Origin: an uncultured Butyrivibrio sp.
GTDB lineage: Bacteria > Bacillota > Clostridia > Lachnospirales > Lachnospiraceae
Length of the DNA stretch: 64,000 nucleotides
Assembly (NCBI GenBank): GCA_910577605.1
Contig: CAJTON010000007.1
Location: 31,915 to 95,914, forward strand
Direction of reading: 5' to 3'
Part shown: one piece after another, positions 52,695 to 61,170 of the stretch
How the letters are laid out: each line of letters opens with the position of its first letter
Numbering within the stretch: the first letter of the stretch is position 1
The notes under the pieces: generated by a model
What the model was told of the DNA's origin: nothing
The model's input: the letters and a program-made list of their open reading frames with translations, nothing else
The model's database searches: none
Position numbers and translations under genes: made by a program

Positions 52695-53432
52695 ATGAGA
52701 GTGAAATGTTTGAGCGGAAATATAAAAACGGACGGAGTAAGGGCTGCGGCGTTTAAGGCGGCGTTCCCGCATACGGTGCCGATACTTGCCGGATTTCTTT
52801 TCCTGGGATTTACATACGGGATATATATGAATGTGTCGGGTTTTCCTTTTGTTTATCCGATGCTTATGAGTCTTACGATATTTGCGGGCTCCGTGGAATT
52901 TGTCACGGCGAATCTGCTGCTCGGTTCGTTTGACCCGCTTCAGGCTTTTCTGATAGCTCTTATGGTAAACGCAAGACATCTTTTTTACGGCATATCCATG
53001 CTTGACAGATATAAGGGCGCCGGCTGGAAAAAATTTTATCTCATATTCGCAATGTGCGACGAAAGCTTTTCGATAAATTATACGGCAAATATTCCTGAGG
53101 GGATAGACAGGGGATGGTTCATGTTCTGGGTCAGTCTTCTCAATCATGCCTATTGGGTATGCGGGGCTACGTTTGGAGGGCTTCTCGGTTCTCTGATAAA
53201 ATTCAATACGAACGGAATAGAATTTGTAATGACGGCGATGTTTGTCGTTATTTTCCTTGAGCAGTGGCTTAAGGAAAAAAATTACACGGCGCTGCTTCTT
53301 GGGCTTGGACTTTCGCTTGCAAGCCTGCTTCTTTTCGGACGGGATAATTTTATTATACCGGCGATGGCGGCAATGCTTATCATACTCACGGTAATAAGAA
53401 AGCCGTTGGAGAGGGGAGGCGAAAGATCATGA
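52695..53432 (+). CDS. azlC: Branched-chain amino acid exporter, large subunit AzlC
   Basis: A 245-residue membrane protein with about six or seven helices. [20 protein letters not shown] is the typical N-terminal part, and [20 protein letters not shown] is the usual second segment; residues [12 protein letters not shown] match the family signature. With AzlD it exports branched-chain amino acids and related compounds. GGAGGCG precedes the start. The stop overlaps the azlD start. Confidence 0.93.
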   Translation: MRVKCLSGNIKTDGVRAAAFKAAFPHTVPILAGFLFLGFTYGIYMNVSGFPFVYPMLMSLTIFAGSVEFVTANLLLGSFDPLQAFLIALMVNARHLFYGISMLDRYKGAGWKKFYLIFAMCDESFSINYTANIPEGIDRGWFMFWVSLLNHAYWVCGATFGGLLGSLIKFNTNGIEFVMTAMFVVIFLEQWLKEKNYTALLLGLGLSLASLLLFGRDNFIIPAMAAMLIILTVIRKPLERGGERS

Positions 53433-53758
53433 GCGTAACGCAGCACATAATAATGATAGGGGCGACAGTCATGGCGACCATGCTCACCAGATTTCTGCCG
53501 TTCATTGTTTTTCCGTCGGGAAGACCGACGCCGGGTTATGTAAGGTATCTCGGAAAATATCTGCCCTCCGCGATGTTCGGGCTTTTGGTAGTATATTCGC
53601 TTAAGGATACAAATGTGTTTGCGGGGAATCACGGTCTGCCTGAGTTTATCGCCGTTGCCGCGGTCGCGGCTCTGCATCTGTGGAAACGGCAGATGCTTTT
53701 GTCGATTGCGGGCGGTACGGTATGCTATATGCTTTTGGTTCAGTTTATATTCAAATAA
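53429..53758 (+). CDS. azlD: Branched-chain amino acid exporter, small subunit AzlD
   Basis: A 109-residue membrane protein with three or four helices; [17 protein letters not shown] and [19 protein letters not shown] are family motifs. It pairs with AzlC and is translated from a 4-nt overlap (ATGA). No terminator is obvious in the 100 nt after it. Confidence 0.92.
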   Translation: MSVTQHIIMIGATVMATMLTRFLPFIVFPSGRPTPGYVRYLGKYLPSAMFGLLVVYSLKDTNVFAGNHGLPEFIAVAAVAALHLWKRQMLLSIAGGTVCYMLLVQFIFK

Positions 53759-53863
53759 TGTGGAAAAATATTCCGTTGTATGTTACAATTCATAATGTAT
53801 TTTATTTAAGGGGAATCCGCTCCGGCGCAGGAATATACGCGTCGGAAGATTAAGGGGGATTTG

Positions 53864-54619
53864 ATGTTGAAGAATAAGACTGGAGGAATCAGAAACGTTA
53901 TTCTTGGTATGAAGAGATCGGCGCTTTTGTCGCTGATATGTCTGGCTTTCGCCGTTGCGTATCCGACGTCCGCGCTTCTCGGACATGATATAACGACCGT
54001 GATATTCCGGATCGCCGCGAGTCTTTCTTTTGTGGCTGCGGGAGTGATAGCTTATATCACCGGCTCAAAGAACGGGGTTTATGGTAAAGTCGTGATCGCC
54101 GGTCTTGCCGCCGGAGCGGTCGGAGATATATGTTCAGATCTTAATTCGGACGGAAATATAATAATATGCATGTGTTTTCTGGCATTGGGTAACATTCTGT
54201 ATATACTTGCTTTCGGGCGTGTGAATAAAATAATGCCGCTTCAGTTTCTTATAGGGCTGCTTCTGGGTACGGGCGCTGCGCTTTACTTATGGTTTGCGCC
54301 GAATGCAGTTCGCGGAGATTGGTTTCCTCTTGCCGTTTTCTATTGCTATCTCGCTTCGTTTACGGCGGGTGGAGCTGTATGCGTGGCGGTCTATAAGAGC
54401 TATGTGCGGTTTTCCGCCGTCATATGCGCGGCGGGGGCTGTCCTTCTGATGCTTGGCGGGATAATTTTGCTGTATGTACTGTTTTCCGATATACATAATA
54501 TAAAAACGCTTAACTATGTATTCGCGCTGCTGCATTATCCGGGGCAGCTTTGCGTCGGGCTTAGTCTTATGGACGAACCTGTGGGACAGGAGGAGAGTGA
54601 GTATAATGGCGGACAATGA
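53864..54619 (+). CDS. YhhN-family (lysoplasmalogenase-like) membrane protein
   Basis: A 251-residue protein with about eight membrane helices. The family signatures include GLAAGAVGDICSDL and a conserved acidic residue in AGAVGD, as in TMEM86/YhhN lysoplasmalogenases, which cut the vinyl ether of lysoplasmalogens. Plasmalogens occur in anaerobes including Clostridia, so the role is plausible. The start is ATG 53864 with AAGGGGGA upstream. The gene overlaps the next one by 14 nt. Confidence 0.82.
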   Translation: MLKNKTGGIRNVILGMKRSALLSLICLAFAVAYPTSALLGHDITTVIFRIAASLSFVAAGVIAYITGSKNGVYGKVVIAGLAAGAVGDICSDLNSDGNIIICMCFLALGNILYILAFGRVNKIMPLQFLIGLLLGTGAALYLWFAPNAVRGDWFPLAVFYCYLASFTAGGAVCVAVYKSYVRFSAVICAAGAVLLMLGGIILLYVLFSDIHNIKTLNYVFALLHYPGQLCVGLSLMDEPVGQEESEYNGGQ

Positions 54620-55220
54620 TGAAATAAGCCGCTGCGTTGTGGGCGGATATCAGTTTGAGGACGAGAAGGATTATGAGGACGCCGTCAACGAGAAAAAGGC
54701 GATAAAATATCTTGAAGGGCATGTGAATCTCAACGATACCGCAAAGGTATTGCAGCTTTACAACACGCTTCTCGCGAAAAATATGTTCCGCACACCGATA
54801 GGGCTTGAATATATGCGCAGACTTCGCACCGCGCTTCAAAAATCTTCCGCCGCAAAGGAGGATCTGCCGTATGTGCGCGTTCCGTCCTCCTCGCCGCAGT
54901 CGGACGGCAAGGCTTCCGGAGCGGGAGCCGCGAGAGAAAGAGACAAAGCGGCAGCGGCAAAAATAAAGGAGCTTGAAGTCCGCTGCCGTAAAAATAAAGA
55001 TGGACGACGCAACTCGGTTATTGTGAATATAATTCTTATCATATTGATAATCGCGATGTTTGTGATAGCGGCGAATTCTTCGGCTCCGAATATAGTGAAT
55101 TATGAGCGTGTGCTGACGGATAAATATTCGTCTTGGAAGGAAGAGCTTATGCAGAAGGAAGAGGAACTGAGGCAGCGCGAGAGGGAGCTTGAACAAAGAG
55201 AATCCGAGGCTATGCGGTAG
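54606..55220 (+). CDS. Membrane protein with C-terminal coiled coil, unrecognised
   Basis: A 204-residue protein of unknown function. Residues 1-70 are soluble and charged (GYQFEDEKDYEDAVNEKKAI, then YLEGHVNLNDTAKVLQLYNT). A Ser/Ala-rich linker follows, then one membrane helix (about 140-160, VIVNIILIILIIAMFVIAAN), and a C-terminal coiled coil with heptad-like Glu/Arg runs (KEEELRQRERELEQRESEAM). The start at 54606 has AGGAGGAG upstream, inside the end of the YhhN gene. The layout resembles a small anchored scaffold or sensor; no partner is apparent. Confidence 0.75.
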   Translation: MADNDEISRCVVGGYQFEDEKDYEDAVNEKKAIKYLEGHVNLNDTAKVLQLYNTLLAKNMFRTPIGLEYMRRLRTALQKSSAAKEDLPYVRVPSSSPQSDGKASGAGAARERDKAAAAKIKELEVRCRKNKDGRRNSVIVNIILIILIIAMFVIAANSSAPNIVNYERVLTDKYSSWKEELMQKEEELRQRERELEQRESEAMR

Positions 55221-55255
55221 GAAGTTTGCGGAGCGTACGGATAAAGGAGGTTTGT

Positions 55256-55627
55256 ATGATCGAGGAAATAAAAGACTGGCTTGACGGGGTTTTTGCGCAG
55301 CCTATACCGGAGGACGTCGCGGCATTCTGCTTTAATTTATATGAGGACGGAGACGGGGACTGGTCGGCGGAGCTTGTTGGAACAAAAAGTTTTGATGCCG
55401 AGGACGGCGACTGGGCGTGCGATGAGGTAAATGATTTCGGAACGAGGGACGAGCCTTTTACATGGAACAGTGACGAAGGATGGGAGGGCGCGCTCAAGAG
55501 CGCAGTCTCAGCACTGAAGAATTATCTTGAAAACGGAGCGTATTCCGACGTTTTGAAAAGCAGAAGCGGTGTGGGCGTCGGTTTTGTGGACGGGGACATA
55601 GAGATTATTTATAAGAGAGGTGACTGA
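55256..55627 (+). CDS. Uncharacterised small acidic protein
   Basis: A 123-residue cytosolic protein that I do not recognise. It is rich in Asp, Glu and Trp (YEDGDGDWSAELVGTKSFDA, DGDWACDEVNDFGTRDE, NSDEGWEGALKSAV). ATG 55256 follows AAAGGAGG, and the longer upstream reading is rejected. It lies 2 nt before the response regulator gene, so the two are probably translated together; that link suggests but does not prove a role with the two-component system. Confidence 0.65.
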   Translation: MIEEIKDWLDGVFAQPIPEDVAAFCFNLYEDGDGDWSAELVGTKSFDAEDGDWACDEVNDFGTRDEPFTWNSDEGWEGALKSAVSALKNYLENGAYSDVLKSRSGVGVGFVDGDIEIIYKRGD

Positions 55628-55629
55628 GC

Positions 55630-56298
55630 TTGAATCACAGGATTCTTGTTGTTGACGATGAGAGCAGAATGCGCAAGCTTGTGCGGGATTTTTTGCAGAA
55701 AAAGGGATATGACGTGATCGAGGCGGAAAACGGTGAGCAGGCGGTCGATGTTTTTTTCGCCCATAAGGATATTGCGCTGGTTGCACTGGATGTAATGATG
55801 CCTAAAATGGACGGCTGGCAGGTGTGCCGCGAGATACGCAGGCTTTCCAAGGTTCCCATCGTCATGCTTACCGCTAAATCGGACGAGAAGGACGAGCTGC
55901 TTGGCTTTGAGCTTGGGGTGGACGAATATATTTCCAAGCCGTTCAGTCCGAAGATACTTACGGCGAGAGTGGACGCTATCCTGAGGAGGACGGTTTCCGA
56001 GGAAAAGCAGCTTTTGACGGCGGGAAAAATAGAGCTTGACAAGACCGCTCATATCGTGAAGGTAGACCAAAAGGAGATAGAGCTCAGCTTTAAGGAATTC
56101 GAGCTTCTTGCTTATTTTATGGAAAATAAAGGAATCGCCCTTTCGCGTGAAAAAATACTTAACAATGTATGGAATTATGACTATTTCGGAGACGCGAGGA
56201 CTATCGACACCCATGTAAAGAAACTGCGCAGCAAGCTCGGTCCGAGCGGAGATTTGATAAAAACCATATGGGGAATGGGATACAAGCTTGAGGCTTAA
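55630..56298 (+). CDS. OmpR/PhoB-family response regulator
   Basis: A 222-residue regulator. The receiver domain has phosphoacceptor Asp54 in VALDVMMPKMDGW and the acidic pair in VVDDESRMRK. The C-terminal winged helix (about 130-222) has LSFKEFELLAYFMEN and DTHVKKLRSKLG. The start codon is TTG 55630 with GAGGTGACTGAGC upstream. There is no kinase gene next to it; the nearest is at the far end of the liv operon that begins 108 nt downstream. It may control that operon. Confidence 0.9.
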   Translation: MNHRILVVDDESRMRKLVRDFLQKKGYDVIEAENGEQAVDVFFAHKDIALVALDVMMPKMDGWQVCREIRRLSKVPIVMLTAKSDEKDELLGFELGVDEYISKPFSPKILTARVDAILRRTVSEEKQLLTAGKIELDKTAHIVKVDQKEIELSFKEFELLAYFMENKGIALSREKILNNVWNYDYFGDARTIDTHVKKLRSKLGPSGDLIKTIWGMGYKLEA

Positions 56299-56323
56299 GA
56301 ATTTTAAGAATTTAACAAAAAAG

Positions 56324-56381
56324 TTGACAAAGTTTCCTCATGATAGTAATATCCTAAATTAATAGGGAAAGCTCTCTATTA
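56324..56381 (+). promoter_or_regulatory. liv operon promoter with palindrome
   Basis: TTGACA (56324-56329), 17-nt spacer, TAATAT (56347-56352) make a strong promoter. Just downstream, TAATAG-N10-CTATTA (56360-56381) is a palindrome located where a repressor or activator could control initiation or clearance. The ribosome binding site AGGAGG follows. Confidence 0.7.
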
Positions 56382-56405
56382 ATGAAGAATCAGGAGGAAA
56401 AGAAT

Positions 56406-57584
56406 ATGAAAAAGACTGTAAAAGTTTTGGCAATGGTACTTGTTGTTGCTATGGCCGCCGCTTCATTTGCCGGATGTACAAAGGGCAAGGCTGGCTCAGG
56501 CTCCAAAGACGATAAGTATCTGATCGGCGGAATCGGTCCTGTGACGGGCGGAGCCGCATCTTACGGACTTGCGGTTAAGAACGCGGCGCAGATCGCCGTT
56601 GACGAGATCAATGCCGCAGGAGGGATCAACGGACATCAGATCGAGTTCAAATACGAGGATGACGAGCATAACGCAGAGAAATCCGTTAATGCTTACAACA
56701 CTCTTAAGGACTGGGGAATGCAGATACTTATGGGAACCGTTACTTCGGATCCCAGCAAGGCTGTGGCAGCGGAGGCTGCATCGGACAAAATGTTCATGCT
56801 CACTCCCTCGGCTTCATCTTTGGACGTTATCAATAAGGGAGACACGATTTTCCAGGTGTGCTTTACCGACCCTAACCAGGGTTCAGCTTCGGCTAAGTAC
56901 ATAGGCGAGAACAAGATCGCTTCCAAAATCGGCATCATCTATGACAGCTCCGATATTTATTCATCGGGAATCTATGAGAAATTCGCCGAGGAGGCAAAGA
57001 ACCAGAGCTTTGAGATCGTATCCACACAGACATTCACAAGCGATGCCAAGAGTGAGTTTTCGGCACAGGTGAAGGCTTGCGTTGACGCGGGAGCTGAGCT
57101 TGTATTCCTTCCTATATATTATAACGAGGCTGCGCTTATTCTTACCGAGGCTAAGGCTGAGGGGGCAAATCTTAAGTTTTTCGGCTGCGACGGACTTGAC
57201 GGCGTGCTCGGCGTTGAAGGCTTTGACAAGTCTCTCGCTGAGGGCGTGATGCTTCTTACTCCTTTCTCGGCTGACTCGGAAGACGAGAAAACGGCTGCTT
57301 TCGTTAAGGCGTATAAGGAAAAATACAACGATACTCCCATACAGTTTGCTGCTGACGCATACGATGCTATCTACATTATTAAAGAAGCCATCGAAAAGTC
57401 GGGCGTAGAGCCTTCCGCGTCAGTTGAGGAAATGGGCGCGGCGCTTAAAGATGCGATCGTACAGCTCAGCTTCGACGGTATCACCGGAGCAGGCAAGAAA
57501 ATGACTTGGACGGCTAACGGCGAGGTAGATAAAGCTCCCATGGCTGTTGTTATCAAAGACGGAGCTTACGTTTCCGCAGAATAA
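56406..57584 (+). CDS. livK: Branched-chain amino acid ABC transporter, substrate-binding lipoprotein
   Basis: A 392-residue lipoprotein. The signal MKKTVKVLAM...AAASFAGC has a lipobox with Cys24, followed by a Gly/Ser linker. The periplasmic-binding fold of the Leu/Ile/Val type is shown by GGIGPVTGGAASYGLAVKNA, VDEINAAGGINGHQIEFKYE and LTPSASSLDVINKGDTIFQV. It captures branched-chain amino acids or related ligands outside the membrane and delivers them to LivHM. CAGGAGGAAAAGAAT precedes ATG 56406. A partial terminator after it should make it more abundant than the membrane subunits. Confidence 0.93.
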   Translation: MKKTVKVLAMVLVVAMAAASFAGCTKGKAGSGSKDDKYLIGGIGPVTGGAASYGLAVKNAAQIAVDEINAAGGINGHQIEFKYEDDEHNAEKSVNAYNTLKDWGMQILMGTVTSDPSKAVAAEAASDKMFMLTPSASSLDVINKGDTIFQVCFTDPNQGSASAKYIGENKIASKIGIIYDSSDIYSSGIYEKFAEEAKNQSFEIVSTQTFTSDAKSEFSAQVKACVDAGAELVFLPIYYNEAALILTEAKAEGANLKFFGCDGLDGVLGVEGFDKSLAEGVMLLTPFSADSEDEKTAAFVKAYKEKYNDTPIQFAADAYDAIYIIKEAIEKSGVEPSASVEEMGAALKDAIVQLSFDGITGAGKKMTWTANGEVDKAPMAVVIKDGAYVSAE

Positions 57585-57603
57585 TTTACGGCTTGAGGAT
57601 TTG

Positions 57604-57637
57604 GGGACAGAGAGGTCGGTTTTTCTCTGTCCCTTTG
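57604..57637 (+). terminator. Attenuating hairpin between livK and livH
   Basis: GGGACAGAG and CTCTGTCCC form a 9-bp stem followed by CTTTGTT. The weak T-run suits partial termination, a usual way to make more binding protein than permease. Confidence 0.65.
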
Positions 57638-57709
57638 TTGATATATTCTCCGAGATGCTTGGGGATATTTTCAGAAGTATGAAAACGGATAGGAATAGGA
57701 GCAGAGAGT

Positions 57710-58591
57710 ATGAGTTTTATTTCCAATATAATTGACGGAATAAATCTTGGAAGTATATATGCCATAATTGCGCTTGGTTATACAATGGTATATGGAATTG
57801 CCAAGATGCTGAATTTTGCACACGGCGACGTAATAATGATAGGCGGGTATGTGCTTTACGAGGTGGTCAAAGAGCTGGGTTTCCATCCGCTTCTTGCCGT
57901 ATTCCTTTCCATGCTGTTTTGCACGGTGCTTGGAATAGTCATCGAGAAGGTGGCGTACAAGCCACTGAGGAATGCGACTTCGCTTGCGGTTCTTATAACG
58001 GCGATCGGAGTCAGCTATCTGCTGCAGAATCTAGCTCAGCTTATTTTTACCTCCAACCCTAAGAATTTCAATATAGGACTGGATTTCGGGACTATCAGTC
58101 TCGCAGGCGGTGAGCTTATAATAAAAGGCTCCACGATTGCGACGGTGTCCGCGTGTGCGGTTATAATGACTGCGCTTCTTATTTTTATTAAAAAATCAAA
58201 AGTTGGCCGCGCTATGCTTGCCGTTTCCGAGGATAAGGACGCGGCAAGGCTTATGGGCGTCAATGTCAACAGAACCATTTCGGTTACTTTTGCTATAGGC
58301 TCGGCGCTTGCGGCGATAGCGAGCCTGTTTATGTTCACTGCTATTCCGAGCCTTACGCCGACCGCAGGTTCCATGCCCGGCATAAAGGCTTTTGTCGCGG
58401 CGGTATTCGGCGGGATCGGTTCGATACCGGGAGCGCTTGTAGGCGGTCTGCTGCTCGGCGTTATAGAAAATTTCAGCAAGAGGTATATATCGACTACTCT
58501 TGCGAACGCGATAGTTTTTATCGTGCTTATAATTGTGCTTATCTTTAAGCCGACAGGCTTGTTCGGCAAGAAGATCAAAGAGAAAGTGTAG
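57710..58591 (+). CDS. livH: Branched-chain amino acid ABC transporter permease LivH
   Basis: A 293-residue permease with eight or more helices. It shows NIIDGINLGSIYAIIALGYT, YGIAKMLNFAHGDVIMIGGY and the conserved AVFGGIGSIPGALVGGLLLG. It pairs with LivM in the membrane. The ribosome binding site is AGGAGC just upstream. Downstream genes follow with gaps of 1-17 nt. Confidence 0.95.
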   Translation: MSFISNIIDGINLGSIYAIIALGYTMVYGIAKMLNFAHGDVIMIGGYVLYEVVKELGFHPLLAVFLSMLFCTVLGIVIEKVAYKPLRNATSLAVLITAIGVSYLLQNLAQLIFTSNPKNFNIGLDFGTISLAGGELIIKGSTIATVSACAVIMTALLIFIKKSKVGRAMLAVSEDKDAARLMGVNVNRTISVTFAIGSALAAIASLFMFTAIPSLTPTAGSMPGIKAFVAAVFGGIGSIPGALVGGLLLGVIENFSKRYISTTLANAIVFIVLIIVLIFKPTGLFGKKIKEKV

Positions 58592-58600
58592 GTGGATGTA

Positions 58601-59680
58601 ATGAAGAAAAAATCTAAAATAAAAATCAAAAAATCTACACTTACGACCTTGATAACGATCGCCGGAATTGTTCTGGCTTATATTATAATGACGCTGCTTT
58701 CGGGCGCGGGAGTGCTTTCCAATCAGATGAAGGGACTTCTGGTTCCGATATGCGCGTACGCAATGCTTGCGGTATCCTTGAATCTGGTGGTAGGCATATT
58801 AGGAGAACTGAGTCTCGGACACGCGGGCTTCCTCTATGTGGGAGCTTATACGGGAACGATCTTTACCGTAGCGATGTCGGATATTATCACTAACGATATA
58901 CTGAGGTTTGTGCTCGGAATGATAGTCGGCGGAGTGTTCGCTGCGCTGTTCGGACTGCTTATAGGTTCCGCGGTGCTCAAGCTTCAGGGCGATTATCTTG
59001 CAATCGTGACGCTTGCTTTCGGCGAGATAATCAGAAGCGTTCTCGGAAATGTAATGTATATTTCAAAAGACGCTTCGGGGCTTCATTTTGACTTTAACGA
59101 CGGCTCGACGCTTAACAGCGCGGATATAATCGCGAAAGGCGCGCAGGGAATTACCGTACACAGAATGTCCACGTTTCTTATAGGCATTATACTTTTGATA
59201 ATAATAGTGCTTGTCGTTATGAACCTGACGGATTCGCGCGCGGGACGCGCCATCAAAGCCGTCAGGGACAACAAAATAGCGACTGAAACGGTCGGCATAA
59301 GCGTATCAAAATTCCGTCTTCTGGCGTTTACGGTTTCCTCGGCGATCGCTGGAGTTGCGGGCGTGTATTACGCGCATAATTATGCCACGCTCACCGGAAC
59401 GAAATTTGATTTTAACTTTTCAATAAATATTCTTGTCATGGTAGTGCTTGGAGGAATGGGCAGTATTCCCGGTTCTATTATCGCCGCGATAGTGCTTACC
59501 ATCCTTCCTGAGAAAATACGTTTCCTCGGCGATTACAGAATGGTTATTTACGCGGTTATCCTTATCGTGATGATGATATTCAGCTGGAACCCTAAATGCA
59601 TCGAACTCCGCAAGACGGTTTCGGCGAAAATAAAGGGGATTTTCAAAAAAGGCGGCGCAAGCAAAAAGGAGGTTCAGTAA
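58601..59680 (+). CDS. livM: Branched-chain amino acid ABC transporter permease LivM
   Basis: A 359-residue permease with about nine helices; family motifs are NLVVGILGELSLGHAGFLYV, AIVTLAFGEIIRSVLGN and NILVMVVLGGMGSIPGSIIA. The N-terminus is basic (KKKSKIKIKKSTLTTL). I take ATG 58601, preceded by GTAGGTGG; a GTG at 58592 is an in-frame alternative. It forms the channel with LivH. Confidence 0.94.
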   Translation: MKKKSKIKIKKSTLTTLITIAGIVLAYIIMTLLSGAGVLSNQMKGLLVPICAYAMLAVSLNLVVGILGELSLGHAGFLYVGAYTGTIFTVAMSDIITNDILRFVLGMIVGGVFAALFGLLIGSAVLKLQGDYLAIVTLAFGEIIRSVLGNVMYISKDASGLHFDFNDGSTLNSADIIAKGAQGITVHRMSTFLIGIILLIIIVLVVMNLTDSRAGRAIKAVRDNKIATETVGISVSKFRLLAFTVSSAIAGVAGVYYAHNYATLTGTKFDFNFSINILVMVVLGGMGSIPGSIIAAIVLTILPEKIRFLGDYRMVIYAVILIVMMIFSWNPKCIELRKTVSAKIKGIFKKGGASKKEVQ

Positions 59681-59681
59681 T

Positions 59682-60440
59682 ATGGCTATGTTGGACGTTA
59701 CCAATTTGGGAATTTCCTTCGGCGGTCTGCGCGCGGTGGATAATTTTAACATACAGATCGAAGATGGAGAGCTTTACGGTCTTATCGGACCTAACGGAGC
59801 CGGAAAAACTACTGTATTCAACCTCCTTACAGGCGTTTACAAGCCCGATACCGGAAGCGTAAGGCTTGACGGAAAGGACATAACGGGAAAGCGCGTCGTA
59901 CAGATAAACAAGGACGGAATAGCGAGGACGTTTCAGAATATAAGACTTTTCGGAAAACAGTCGGTGCTTGACAATGTTAAGATAGGACTTCACAATATTT
60001 ATCCTTATCCCGCGATCGCGGGGATACTGAAGCTTCCGGTATATTTTAAGAGAGAAGCGCAGATGAACGAAAAGGCTATGGAGCTTCTTAAGGTCTTTGA
60101 CCTTGACGGCGAGGCGGATACACTTGCGTCCAATCTTCCCTACGGTAAGCAGCGTAAGCTTGAGATAGCCAGAGCAATGGCGACGAATCCTAGGCTTCTG
60201 CTTCTCGACGAGCCGGCGGCGGGAATGAATCCCAACGAGACCATGGAGCTGGTCAATACGATCAATTTTGTGAGAGAGCATTTTAAAATGACGATTCTTT
60301 TGATCGAGCATGATATGAAGCTGGTTTCAAGCATATGTGAAAGACTGACCGTGCTTAATTTCGGCAGCGTGCTGGCGCAGGGGGAAACCTCAAAAGTGCT
60401 TGCCGACCCTGAGGTGGTCAAGGCATATCTTGGAGAATAA
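59682..60440 (+). CDS. livG: Branched-chain amino acid ABC transporter ATPase LivG
   Basis: A 252-residue ATPase with Walker A GPNGAGKTTVFN, LivG-specific IARTFQNIRLFGKQSVLDNV, signature LPYGKQRKLEIARA and Walker B LLLLDEPAAGMNP. AAGGAGG precedes the start in the end of livM, with a 1-nt gap. It powers LivHM together with LivF. Confidence 0.96.
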   Translation: MAMLDVTNLGISFGGLRAVDNFNIQIEDGELYGLIGPNGAGKTTVFNLLTGVYKPDTGSVRLDGKDITGKRVVQINKDGIARTFQNIRLFGKQSVLDNVKIGLHNIYPYPAIAGILKLPVYFKREAQMNEKAMELLKVFDLDGEADTLASNLPYGKQRKLEIARAMATNPRLLLLDEPAAGMNPNETMELVNTINFVREHFKMTILLIEHDMKLVSSICERLTVLNFGSVLAQGETSKVLADPEVVKAYLGE

Positions 60441-60457
60441 GGTTAGGAGGACGGATC

Positions 60458-61168
60458 ATGGCATTATTAGAAGTCAGGAATCTTGAAGTGCATTACGGAG
60501 TTATTCAGGCGCTGAAGGGCATATCCTTTGAGGTAGGCGAGGGTGAGATAATCGCGCTTATAGGCGCGAACGGCGCGGGCAAAACTACGACGCTTCATAC
60601 GATTTCCGGAATTCTTCAGGCTTCCGGCGGGAATATTATATATGACGGCAGGGATATAACGAAGCTTCCAGCTCATAAAATAGTAAATACAGGAATTTCC
60701 CAGGTCCCTGAAGGACGGCGCGTATTTGCGCAGCTTTCCGTGCTTGAGAATCTCAAACTCGGTGCGTATATCCGTAAGGACAAGGCGGGTATCGAGGCTG
60801 ACCTTAAAAAAATCTATGAAAGATTTCCGAGGCTTGAAGAGCGCAAAAGCCAGCTGGCAGGTACTCTTTCGGGAGGAGAACAGCAGATGTTGGCGATGGG
60901 GCGCGCGCTTATGGCAAGACCGCGCATAATACTTATGGACGAACCTTCAATGGGACTTTCGCCCATATATGTGTCCGAGATCTTTGATATAATCAAGTCT
61001 ATAAACGAAACGGGAACAACTGTGCTTTTAGTTGAGCAGAACGCGAAAAAAGCGCTTTCAATAGCCGACCGCGCCTATGTTCTTGAGACCGGGAAGATCG
61101 CGCTTTCCGGCGACGCGGGAGAGCTTATGAACAACGATACGGTTCGCAGGGCGTATCTCGGAGAATAA
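60458..61168 (+). CDS. livF: Branched-chain amino acid ABC transporter ATPase LivF
   Basis: A 236-residue ATPase with Walker A GANGAGKTTTLH, VPEGRRVFAQLSVLENLKLG, signature LSGGEQQMLAMGRALMARPR and Walker B IILMDEPSMGLSP. It completes the transporter. TTAGGAGGACG precedes the start. The histidine kinase gene begins 2 nt after its stop. Confidence 0.96.
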   Translation: MALLEVRNLEVHYGVIQALKGISFEVGEGEIIALIGANGAGKTTTLHTISGILQASGGNIIYDGRDITKLPAHKIVNTGISQVPEGRRVFAQLSVLENLKLGAYIRKDKAGIEADLKKIYERFPRLEERKSQLAGTLSGGEQQMLAMGRALMARPRIILMDEPSMGLSPIYVSEIFDIIKSINETGTTVLLVEQNAKKALSIADRAYVLETGKIALSGDAGELMNNDTVRRAYLGE

Positions 61169-61170
61169 AA

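Noticed and set aside
53613..53795. Small + strand frame at the end of azlD
   Set aside because: It overlaps azlD in another frame and is rich in Cys/Arg with no start signal.
57547..57735. Small + strand frame between livK and livH
   Set aside because: It spans the attenuator hairpin and both gene ends, lacks a ribosome binding site and resembles nothing.
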